From an uncultured Collinsella sp. (GTDB lineage: Bacteria > Actinomycetota > Coriobacteriia > Coriobacteriales > Coriobacteriaceae), in NCBI GenBank assembly GCA_900752475.1, contig CAADVJ010000099.1, positions 1 to 5,292 of the forward strand: DNA of 5,292 nt, in the 5' to 3' direction. A program made the translations under genes and the position numbers. Under the pieces are notes generated by a model. The model saw only the letters and a program-made list of their open reading frames with translations. It searched no databases and was not told the DNA's origin. Numbering within the stretch: the first letter of the stretch is position 1; each line of letters begins with the position of its first letter. Of the stretch, positions 1-5,110 are shown piece after piece.

Positions 1-14
1 GGGGGGGGGGGGGG
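1..14. other. 14-G homopolymer at the window edge, probable contig-end artefact
   Basis: The window opens with fourteen G, then TT and five more G. Read in the phosphorylase frame this gives a run of proline codons where the family has ordinary residues. Long G runs are typical false calls of two-colour sequencing chemistry and collect at contig ends. That explanation is inference; a genuine homopolymer cannot be excluded. Confidence 0.6.
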
Positions 15-496
15 TTGGGGGCGTCCGGGAGGTCGGGCCCGCCAAGCCACTCGTCGGGGACGGCCTTCTGCTGGTTGTCGACAAAGCGCTGGCGGAACAG
101 GCCGTAATGGTAGTTGAGGCCCACGCCGTCGCCGGTAAGGCCCAGCGTGGCGATGGAATCCAAGAAGCATGCGGCCAGACGGCCCAGGCCGCCGTTGCCG
201 AGCGACGGCTCGACCTCGAACTCCTCGATCTTGTTGAGGTCGTGGCCCGCGGCGGTGAGCTGGTCCTTAACCTCGTCATAGATGCCAAGGTCGATTATAT
301 TGTTGATGAGCAGCTTGCCGATCAAAAACTCGGCAGAGATGTAGTAGAGCTTTTTCTTGCCGTTGTTGAGAGGACAGGCAGCAGAGTGCTCCTGCACGAG
401 CTTGACCAGCAGCTTATAAATACGACGGTCATCGAGCTGCTCGAGCGAAGTTCCGAAGGACTGCTCGGCGAGTTCTGCGAGATTGATACGGGGCAT
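1..496 (-). CDS. glgP: Glycogen/maltodextrin phosphorylase, N-terminal part (runs off left edge)
   Basis: GT35-family phosphorylase, which uses phosphate to release glucose 1-phosphate from the non-reducing ends of alpha-1,4-glucans in the cytoplasm. I translated the minus strand from ATG at 496-494; 165 codons are visible. Family motifs are clear: KLYYISAEFLIGK at residues 49-61, EPSLGNGGLGRLAACFLDS at 96-114 and GDGVGLNYHYGLFRQRF at 122-138. Full-length members are roughly 750-850 residues, so the catalytic C-terminal half and the pyridoxal-phosphate lysine lie outside the window. The start is supported by a perfect AGGAGG (501-506 on the plus strand) four bases upstream. The gene follows malQ in the same direction, 128 bp away, fitting joint maltodextrin breakdown, but a terminator-like hairpin lies between. 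The last residues (about 152-165, ending NPPPP) no longer resemble the family and may be a sequencing or assembly artefact. Family assignment is secure; the choice between glycogen and maltodextrin as substrate is not. Confidence 0.93.
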   Translation of the reverse strand, partial: MPRINLAELAEQSFGTSLEQLDDRRIYKLLVKLVQEHSAACPLNNGKKKLYYISAEFLIGKLLINNIIDLGIYDEVKDQLTAAGHDLNKIEEFEVEPSLGNGGLGRLAACFLDSIATLGLTGDGVGLNYHYGLFRQRFVDNQQKAVPDEWLGGPDLPDAPNPPPP

Positions 497-534
497 GTTT
501 CCTCCTGTGATGGGTTGATTACATGTCAGAAATA

Positions 535-576
535 CAAAAGAAGCCCGCGCGAGGGATTGGAATGGCCTCGCGCGGG
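535..576 (-). terminator. Terminator-like hairpin between malQ and glgP
   Basis: Perfect 11-bp GC-rich inverted repeat: CCCGCGCGAGG at 544-554 and CCTCGCGCGGG at 566-576, with an 11-base loop. In the minus direction the stem is followed by CTTCTTTTG, a moderately T-rich tail, as in an intrinsic terminator. It lies about 48 bases after the malQ stop and about 48 bases before the glgP start codon. It could end the malQ transcript or lower read-through into glgP. The loop is long and the T tract interrupted, so termination may be partial. Confidence 0.65.
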
Positions 577-624
577 GAAAACGGACGCGTCCGCACGATG
601 GAATGGGGTCGGGTGCGGTGGCTC

Positions 625-2130
625 CTATTGGGGAAGCTCAATTTCGGCTTCCGACGGAATGCGGAAGTAGGTTTCGGTCCAGTCGGTGAGCTTGTGCTCG
701 AGCTCGCGGGTGATGGCACCATCGAGCATGCGCCAGGTCCAGTTGCCGCCCAGGGTGGCGGGGGTGTTGATGCGTGCCTCGTTGCCCAGGTTGAGCAGGT
801 CTTGCATGGTGTAGATACAGGTATCGCTCACGCTGGCGGCGATGGTGCGGTTGAGTGCATCGGCCATGGGCTCGCCTGCCTGCTGGTGGGTGTACGGGGC
901 CGCCTGCTCGCGCTGACGCGGGGTGGCCGTTCCCTCAAACCAACCGCGCGCCGTCTCGTTGTCGTGTGTGCCCACATAGGCGACGGTGTTGGCAATGTAG
1001 TTGTGCGGCAGGTAGTACGAGTTGGTGCCCTCAAAGGCGAACTGCAAGATCTTCATGCCGGGGAAGCCCGAGTTGTCGCGCATGTCGATGACGCCGGGGG
1101 TGAGGAAGCCCAGGTCTTCGGCGATGATGGGCAGCGTGCCGAGCTTTTCCTCGAGCGTCTTAAAGAACTTGAGGCCGGGGCCCTGCGTCCACGAACCGTA
1201 GGACGAATCGGGTGAGGAGAACGGCACCTCCCAATAGGCCTCGAAGCCGCGGAAGTGATCCAGGCGGATGATATCGTACATGTCGAGGGCGGCGCGGATG
1301 CGGCCCTCCCACCAGGAGAAACCGTCGGCTTCCATGGCGTCCCAGTCGTAGATGGGATTTCCCCAGTACTGGCCGGTGGCCGAGAACTGGTCGGGCGGCG
1401 TGCCGGCGACACTTACGGGATTGCCGGCGGCGTCGATCTTAAAGAGCTCGGGCGTGGCCCACATCTCGACGGAGTCGCGCGAGACATAGATGGGCAGGTC
1501 GCCGATGATGAGGATATCGCGCTCGTTGGCATAGGCCTTGAGGCGGCTCCATTGACGATCGAAGAAGTACTGCGTCATCTGGTGGTAGAGCATGCGCGCG
1601 GGATGGGCGGCGCAGACCTTGGCAGATGCTTCGCCGCGGGTACGGAGCTCTGCGGGCCACTCCCAAAAGGCCTTGAGACCGCACTCTTCCTTGACGGTCA
1701 TGAACTCGCAGTAGGGAATGAGCCAGTCTTCGTTTGCTTGGACAAAGTCGTCGAAGTCGGCTGGCTTGTCGGCGGCAAAGCGCTCGGCGGCGCGGTCGAG
1801 AATCTGGCGGCGACCGCTAAAAATCGCGCCATAGTCAACGTTGTTGGGATCGGAGCCCAGATACACACCGTCGATATCGCGCTGCTCCAGATAGCCGGCC
1901 TCGATAAGCTCGGCAAAGTCGATGAAATTGGGGTTGCCCGCACGGGCCGAGAACGACTGATAGGGCGAGTCGCCATAGCTCGTCGTCGTAAGGGGCAGAA
2001 TCTGCCAGTAATGTTGTTTGCACGAGGCAAGAAAATCGACAAAGTCGTAGGCATTCCAGCCAAAGCCGCCGATTCCGTATGGTCCTGGCAGAGATGAGAC
2101 AGGCATGAGGACACCGCTTGCACGCTCCAT
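625..2130 (-). CDS. malQ: 4-alpha-glucanotransferase (amylomaltase), GH77
   Basis: Cytoplasmic enzyme that moves alpha-1,4-glucan segments between maltodextrins and releases glucose, producing longer chains for the phosphorylase. The 501-residue length is normal for bacterial MalQ. Visible motifs, numbered from the chosen start: N-terminal ERASGVLMPVSSLPGPYGIG; QILPLTTTSYGDSPYQSF near residues 43-60; GTPPDQFSATGQYWGNPIYDW near 243-263; RLDHFRG with nucleophile Asp291; IIAEDLG with acid/base Glu338; GTHDNET with the third conserved Asp390. All three catalytic residues are present. I chose ATG at 2130-2128 because the family usually begins MERASG and GGTGAG sits seven bases upstream; TTG at 2145 or GTG at 2142 would add four or five residues. 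The stop is TAG at 627-625. It precedes glgP in the same direction. A candidate promoter with an inverted repeat lies upstream, suggesting its own control, separate from galE. Confidence 0.96.
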   Translation of the reverse strand: MERASGVLMPVSSLPGPYGIGGFGWNAYDFVDFLASCKQHYWQILPLTTTSYGDSPYQSFSARAGNPNFIDFAELIEAGYLEQRDIDGVYLGSDPNNVDYGAIFSGRRQILDRAAERFAADKPADFDDFVQANEDWLIPYCEFMTVKEECGLKAFWEWPAELRTRGEASAKVCAAHPARMLYHQMTQYFFDRQWSRLKAYANERDILIIGDLPIYVSRDSVEMWATPELFKIDAAGNPVSVAGTPPDQFSATGQYWGNPIYDWDAMEADGFSWWEGRIRAALDMYDIIRLDHFRGFEAYWEVPFSSPDSSYGSWTQGPGLKFFKTLEEKLGTLPIIAEDLGFLTPGVIDMRDNSGFPGMKILQFAFEGTNSYYLPHNYIANTVAYVGTHDNETARGWFEGTATPRQREQAAPYTHQQAGEPMADALNRTIAASVSDTCIYTMQDLLNLGNEARINTPATLGGNWTWRMLDGAITRELEHKLTDWTETYFRIPSEAEIELPQ

Positions 2131-2215
2131 GAATGCGCTCACCAACCTTCTTGTTGTGGGGTCAGCCTGCCGATGGAAGAGCAGTCCGCCCCCGGTGTTC
2201 TGATTCGATACATCT

Positions 2216-2245
2216 ATTGTAGAACATGTTGTTTAAACATGTACG
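2216..2245 (-). promoter_or_regulatory. Candidate malQ promoter
   Basis: On the minus strand, TACAAT (plus-strand 2216-2221) is a good -10 match, one base from TATAAT. No strong -35 is present: the 17-18-base position falls at GTACAT/CGTACA, a poor match, which would suit an activator- or repressor-controlled promoter. The predicted start near 2209 gives a leader of roughly 80 bases to the malQ ATG. The galE terminator just upstream means malQ needs a promoter here, which supports the call. Confidence 0.45.
2224..2242. promoter_or_regulatory. Operator-like inverted repeat in the malQ promoter spacer
   Basis: Inverted repeat ACATGTT-gttta-AACATGT, 7-bp arms and 5-base spacer, overlapping the 10-bp palindrome TGTTTAAACA (2230-2239). 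It sits directly upstream of the candidate -10 of malQ, where a bound repressor would block RNA polymerase. A maltose-responsive LacI-type regulator would be a natural candidate, but nothing in the sequence identifies the protein. A second weaker repeat, CCATTT-tcggt-AAATGG, lies at 2266-2282. Confidence 0.4.
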
Positions 2246-2294
2246 GGCAAGATAAAAAAGTTGGCCCATTTTCGGTAAATGGTTACGCGCCATG

Positions 2295-2329
2295 AAAAAA
2301 GCCCCGGTCTCACATCGTGAGACCGGGGC
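2295..2329 (-). terminator. Strong intrinsic terminator of galE
   Basis: Perfect 13-bp stem, GCCCCGGTCTCAC at 2301-2313 and GTGAGACCGGGGC at 2317-2329, with a 3-base loop. Reading in the minus direction it is followed at once by TTTTTT (plus-strand 2300-2295). It begins 22 bases after the galE stop codon. This is a textbook Rho-independent terminator and separates galE transcription from malQ. Confidence 0.95.
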
Positions 2330-2351
2330 AAGAACGCTATGTAGGTTCTAT

Positions 2352-3413
2352 CTACTCGGCGTCGGCGAAGCCGTTGGGGTTATGGCTCTGCCAATTCCAG
2401 CTGTCGCGGCACATGTCCGCGATATCGTACTGGGCTTTCCATCCCATCATGCGCTCGGCCTTGGAGGCATCGCACCAGTTGGCGGCGATATCGCCGGCAC
2501 GGCGCTCGCGAATCACGTAGGGCAGCTCCTTGCCGCACGCCTTGGAGAAGGCAGCGACGACCTCGAGCACCGAGGTGCCGGTACCGGTGCCCAGGTTAAA
2601 GATCTCGACGCCGGTTTTGCCGTTCATCCAGTTGAGGGCGGCAACGTGACCAGATGCCAGGTCGCACACGTGGATGTAGTCGCGCACGCCGGTGCCGTCG
2701 GGGGTGGGGTAGTCGTTGCCAAAGACCTGAACGGCCTCGAGCTTGCCCACAGCGACCTGGGCGACATAGGGAAGCAGGTTGTTGGGGATGCCCTTGGGGT
2801 CCTCGCCGATCAAGCCTGACGGATGGGCACCGATGGGGTTGAAGTAACGGAGCAGCACGACGTCCCACTCGGGGTCGGCGGTGTGGACATCCATGAGGAT
2901 CTGCTCAATCATCCACTTGGTCCAACCGTAGGGGTTGGTCGCGGGCTTCTTGGGGTCTTCCTCGGTGACAGGCGGATTGTCCGGATCGCCGTAGACGGTC
3001 GAGGAGCTCGAGAAGATGATGGACTTGCAGCCATGGTTGCGCATGACGTCAATGAGCACCAGGGTGTTCTCGATATTGTTGTGGTAGTACTCGACGGGCT
3101 TGCTCACCGATTCGCCGACGGCCTTAAAGCCGGCGAAGTGGATGACGCGGTCGATCTGGTGGGTATCGAAGATCTTGTTCATCGCATCGCGGTCGAGCAC
3201 GTTGGCCTCGTAGAAGGTGAGGTTCTTGGCGGCCTCGTCGCCCACGATGGTCTTGACGCGGTCGATGGCGACGGCACTGGAGTTGGAGAGGTCATCGACA
3301 ACGACGACCTGGTAGCCGCCCTCGAGCAGCTGAACGACGGTATGGGAACCGATGAAGCCGGCACCGCCGGTAACGAGGACGCAGGTGTCTTTAGGGTCGA
3401 GTGCTTGGGACAT
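2352..3413 (-). CDS. galE: UDP-glucose 4-epimerase
   Basis: NAD-dependent short-chain dehydrogenase/reductase family epimerase that interconverts UDP-galactose and UDP-glucose in the cytoplasm (Leloir pathway, and precursors for cell-surface sugars). The 353-residue product is close to the 338 of E. coli GalE. Visible features: nucleotide-binding loop TGGAGFIGSH at residues 15-24 (GxxGxxG at Gly16, 19, 22); HFAGFKAVGES at 92-102; FSSSSTVYG at 134-142, with the catalytic Ser probably Ser137; catalytic YxxxK at Tyr162 and Lys166; RYFNPIGAHPSG at 189-200; GNDYPTPDGTGVRDYIHV at 232-249; C-terminal WQSHNPNG. The open frame continues upstream to 3692, but I start at ATG 3413-3411 because AGGAG lies five bases upstream and the Rossmann fold begins right after; the longer N-terminus shows no family similarity. 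It appears monocistronic, with its own terminator at 2295-2329. Confidence 0.97.
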   Translation of the reverse strand: MSQALDPKDTCVLVTGGAGFIGSHTVVQLLEGGYQVVVVDDLSNSSAVAIDRVKTIVGDEAAKNLTFYEANVLDRDAMNKIFDTHQIDRVIHFAGFKAVGESVSKPVEYYHNNIENTLVLIDVMRNHGCKSIIFSSSSTVYGDPDNPPVTEEDPKKPATNPYGWTKWMIEQILMDVHTADPEWDVVLLRYFNPIGAHPSGLIGEDPKGIPNNLLPYVAQVAVGKLEAVQVFGNDYPTPDGTGVRDYIHVCDLASGHVAALNWMNGKTGVEIFNLGTGTGTSVLEVVAAFSKACGKELPYVIRERRAGDIAANWCDASKAERMMGWKAQYDIADMCRDSWNWQSHNPNGFADAE

Positions 3414-3450
3414 GTAGTCTCCTATCGAATCAGGAACACTTCTTGAGGGG

Positions 3451-3477
3451 AGTATAGCGCAGCTAGGTGCGGTGCAA
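3451..3477 (-). promoter_or_regulatory. Candidate galE promoter
   Basis: On the minus strand TATACT (plus 3451-3456) is a good -10, and TTGCAC (plus 3472-3477) is a partial -35, with a short 15-base spacer. The predicted start near 3444 gives a leader of about 30 bases to the galE ATG. A 5-bp-arm inverted repeat, GAGTA ... TACTC (3500-3521), lies just upstream and could be a regulator site, though it is weak. Confidence 0.5.
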
Positions 3478-3609
3478 CTGTTTGACACAATGAAAAGCAG
3501 AGTAATGATGTTAACGTACTCATAGGACGGGAATGCATAACGGTTCACGGTAGTTCCGGGCTGTGCGCATGCCGCTGGCCGTGCGGTTTTCTGCCGTTCG
3601 TGGAAATCG

Positions 3610-3637
3610 TTGGGATGCGTCGGATGTACGGTAATAT
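3610..3637 (+). promoter_or_regulatory. Candidate promoter of the cell-wall hydrolase gene
   Basis: TTGGGA (3610-3615) and TAATAT (3632-3637), each four of six matches to consensus, are separated by 16 bases. This would give a leader of about 40 bases. Alternatives in the same region are TATAAA at 3655-3660 (no -35 at the right distance) and a perfect TTGACA at 3482-3487, whose best following -10 (TAATGA, 3503-3508) is poor and only 15 bases away. A promoter must lie in this divergent region; which hexamers are used is uncertain. Confidence 0.35.
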
Positions 3638-3638
3638 G

Positions 3639-3687
3639 TATGTCTTGAGCGACATATAAATAAAACATGTAACGGAGTACATATGTC
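3639..3687 (+). repeat. Three GACATAT/TATGTC copies around the hydrolase leader and start codon
   Basis: TATGTC (3639-3644) and GACATA (3651-3656) form a 6-bp inverted repeat with a 6-base loop. The same GACATAT (3651-3657) is also a perfect complement of ATATGTC (3681-3687), which contains the start codon at 3683. The ribosome-binding site GGAG (3674-3677) lies in the loop of the second possible hairpin. The two pairings exclude each other. The arms are short and AT-rich, so this may be chance or a protein-binding motif rather than an RNA switch. Confidence 0.3.
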
Positions 3688-4888
3688 ACCAAACAGCGAT
3701 TCCATCTTTACTCAGGAGCTCTCGCGTCGCACTGCCCTCAAGGCCCTGTTCGGCGCCGCTTCTGCTGCAGTTCTTTTTGGCCTGCCTGCCCGCGCCCATG
3801 CTGCCGAGGCCAGCCAGGAAACCACCGACAAGCTGAGTGCCGCCCAGGCCCAGCTCGACGAGGTTCAGGCCCAGCTTGACAGCATCGCCAACGAGTACGC
3901 GGCGCTCGCTAACAAGAACGCTCAGACGCTCAACGACATCGAGGGCGTTCAGGGTCAGATCGACGACACCCAGGAGCAGATCGACACCAAGAAGTCGGAG
4001 CTCAAGAAGAAGCGTAACGAGCTTTCCGATCGCGTGGCGGCAAGCTACAAGTCGGGTGGGACCAACATCTTGTCGTTGCTGCTTGCTTCTGGCTCGTTTG
4101 AGGAGCTCGTCGCCAACGCGCATTACGTCGAGAAGATCAACAAGAGCGACCGTGACGCTATCGAGGATATCCAGACCATCCAGAAAGAGCTCGATGCGCA
4201 GAAGTCCGAGCTCGAGTCGCAAAAAGCCGACTTGGAGAAGCTCAAGGACCAGCAGACTGCTCAGATGCAGGACATGCAGGCCAAGCAGCAGGAGGTCCAG
4301 ACGGTTCTGAACGGCCTCTCCGACGATGTCAAGGAGCTCATGGCCCAGCGCGATTCCGAGATTCTCGCTGCCGCTCAGGCCGAGGAGGCTGCCAAGAAGG
4401 CTGCCGCCGCCGCAGCTGCCGCGAACAAGAACAATTCCTACTCGGGTGGTTCAAGCTCGGGTGGCGGATCGTATGCCGGCGGTACCCCGCAGCAGAATGC
4501 CGGCTCGGGCAAGCAGCAGGCCGTCGTCAACGCTTGCTACTCCACGCCCTCGCCTGGCCAGAACTGGTGCGCGGCGTGGGTCTCCAACGTCTTCCGCAAC
4601 GCCGGCGTTGGTTACTTTGGCGGTAACGCGTGCGACATGTTTAACGCTTGGTGCTATAGCTCCGACCGCTCGGCGCTGCAGGTGGGCATGATTGTTGCCG
4701 ACTCCTCGCATAGTGGTACCGGCATGCCGGGTCTGATCTATGGCCACGTGGGCATCTACGTTGGCGGCGGCATCGTTATGAGTAACGAGGGCGCCATCAC
4801 GTCGAGGTCGCTTGACTCGTTCATTGGGTTCTACGGCACTGGCTCTGGCGTGCGCTGGGGCTGGCTTGGCGGTATTGCGCTGTCGTAA
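3683..4888 (+). CDS. Exported coiled-coil cell-wall hydrolase with C-terminal CHAP/NlpC-P60-like domain
   Basis: Predicted 401-residue secreted peptidoglycan hydrolase. Residues 1-41 are a signal peptide with a twin-arginine-like SRRTALK (14-20), a hydrophobic stretch (about 21-35) and an Ala-rich cleavage region near residue 41 (ARAHAA). Residues about 43-240 are heptad-rich coiled coil (Gln, Glu, Lys, Ala) containing SYKSGGTNILSLLLASGSFE (121-140), the pattern seen in PcsB/CwlO-type N-terminal domains. An Ala run (about 240-247) and a Gly/Ser linker (about 251-275) lead to the C-terminal domain with NWCAAWVSNVFRNAG (294-308, probable nucleophile Cys296) and YGHVGIYVGGG (353-363, probable His355); Asn368 or Glu369 may complete the active site. 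Other cysteines are 285, 317 and 324. GGAG five bases before the ATG supports the start. The domain motif resembles CHAP more than classical NlpC/P60, and I cannot settle which. By analogy with PcsB/CwlO the coiled coil may control activity at the cell surface (inference). Transcribed away from galE; terminator at 4956-4981. Confidence 0.85.
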   Translation: MSPNSDSIFTQELSRRTALKALFGAASAAVLFGLPARAHAAEASQETTDKLSAAQAQLDEVQAQLDSIANEYAALANKNAQTLNDIEGVQGQIDDTQEQIDTKKSELKKKRNELSDRVAASYKSGGTNILSLLLASGSFEELVANAHYVEKINKSDRDAIEDIQTIQKELDAQKSELESQKADLEKLKDQQTAQMQDMQAKQQEVQTVLNGLSDDVKELMAQRDSEILAAAQAEEAAKKAAAAAAAANKNNSYSGGSSSGGGSYAGGTPQQNAGSGKQQAVVNACYSTPSPGQNWCAAWVSNVFRNAGVGYFGGNACDMFNAWCYSSDRSALQVGMIVADSSHSGTGMPGLIYGHVGIYVGGGIVMSNEGAITSRSLDSFIGFYGTGSGVRWGWLGGIALS

Positions 4889-4896
4889 AGCCGACT

Positions 4897-5032
4897 GGGC
4901 CGCGTGCCCGCCCGCAATATATTTGATTGCCTGCTCGGGCAGTCCTGCGCAAGACGAAGGCCACATTAAGTGGCCTTCTTTGCGTGCGGAACTCGCGACC
5001 AATCAAATATATTGCGGGCGGGCACGCGGCCC
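4897..5032. repeat. 136-bp element with perfect 33-bp terminal inverted repeats
   Basis: The left arm (4897-4929) and right arm (5000-5032) are exact reverse complements over 33 bp. The outer part of each arm is GC-rich (it starts GGGCCGCGTGCCCG) and the inner part AT-rich (CAATATATTTGATTG). The 70-bp interior contains the terminator hairpin at 4956-4978. No target-site duplication is evident immediately outside the arms, and there is no coding sequence inside. It lies between two convergent genes, a common place for MITE-like or other palindromic repeats. The perfect match is far beyond chance; the function is unknown. Confidence 0.9.
4956..4981 (+). terminator. Intrinsic terminator of the cell-wall hydrolase gene
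   Basis: Perfect 9-bp stem GAAGGCCAC (4956-4964) and GTGGCCTTC (4970-4978), 5-base loop, followed by TTT after the TTC end of the stem. A further CGCAA/TTGCG pairing (4948-4952 with 4980-4984) could extend it past a small bulge. It starts 67 bases after the hydrolase stop and lies entirely inside the 33-bp inverted repeat pair. The T tract is short, so read-through is possible. Confidence 0.75.
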
Positions 5033-5085
5033 TTTCGGGTCCTGAGCGCGACTCACCGGACTGGTTGTCTGATATAAAGAAAGTG

Positions 5086-5109
5086 AAGGCCCCTTTCGGG
5101 GCCTTTTTT
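5086..5109. terminator. Probable bidirectional terminator between the hydrolase gene and murB
   Basis: Perfect 8-bp stem AAGGCCCC (5086-5093) and GGGGCCTT (5098-5105). On the plus strand it is followed by further T, giving a run of six T (5104-5109), a good tail for transcripts from the left. On the minus strand the loop reads GAAA, a stable GNRA tetraloop, and the tail is CACTTTCTTTATA, so it can also end murB, whose stop codon lies just one base beyond the T run. A related smaller hairpin with the same loop, GGCCC-tttc-GGGTC, occurs at 5028-5041. Confidence 0.85.
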
Positions 5110-5110
5110 G

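Noticed and set aside
582..593. 12-bp palindrome CGGACGCGTCCG after malQ
   Set aside because: A palindrome of this length is expected about once by chance in a window this size, and it has no loop or associated promoter.
1255..2097. Long plus-strand open frame (280 codons) antisense to malQ
   Set aside because: It mirrors malQ with no recognisable domain; such shadows are expected in high-GC genes, and malQ has all its catalytic motifs.
2823..3446. Plus-strand open frame (207 codons) antisense to galE
   Set aside because: Composition (Val, Gly, Asp rich) is what reverse reading of GC-rich codons gives; galE is complete on the other strand.
3572..3590. CCGC...GCGG hairpin followed by TTTT in the divergent region
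   Set aside because: Only a 4-bp stem with a 7-base loop, and no gene ends there; too weak to be a terminator.
3414..3692. N-terminal extension of galE up to 3692
   Set aside because: The extension has no family similarity, overlaps the divergent gene start, and a good ribosome-binding site marks the ATG at 3413.
521..4643. Recurrent ACATGT hexamer upstream of several genes
   Set aside because: It occurs near glgP, malQ, galE and the hydrolase start, but also inside malQ, galE and the hydrolase coding regions, so it is not specific to regulatory DNA.
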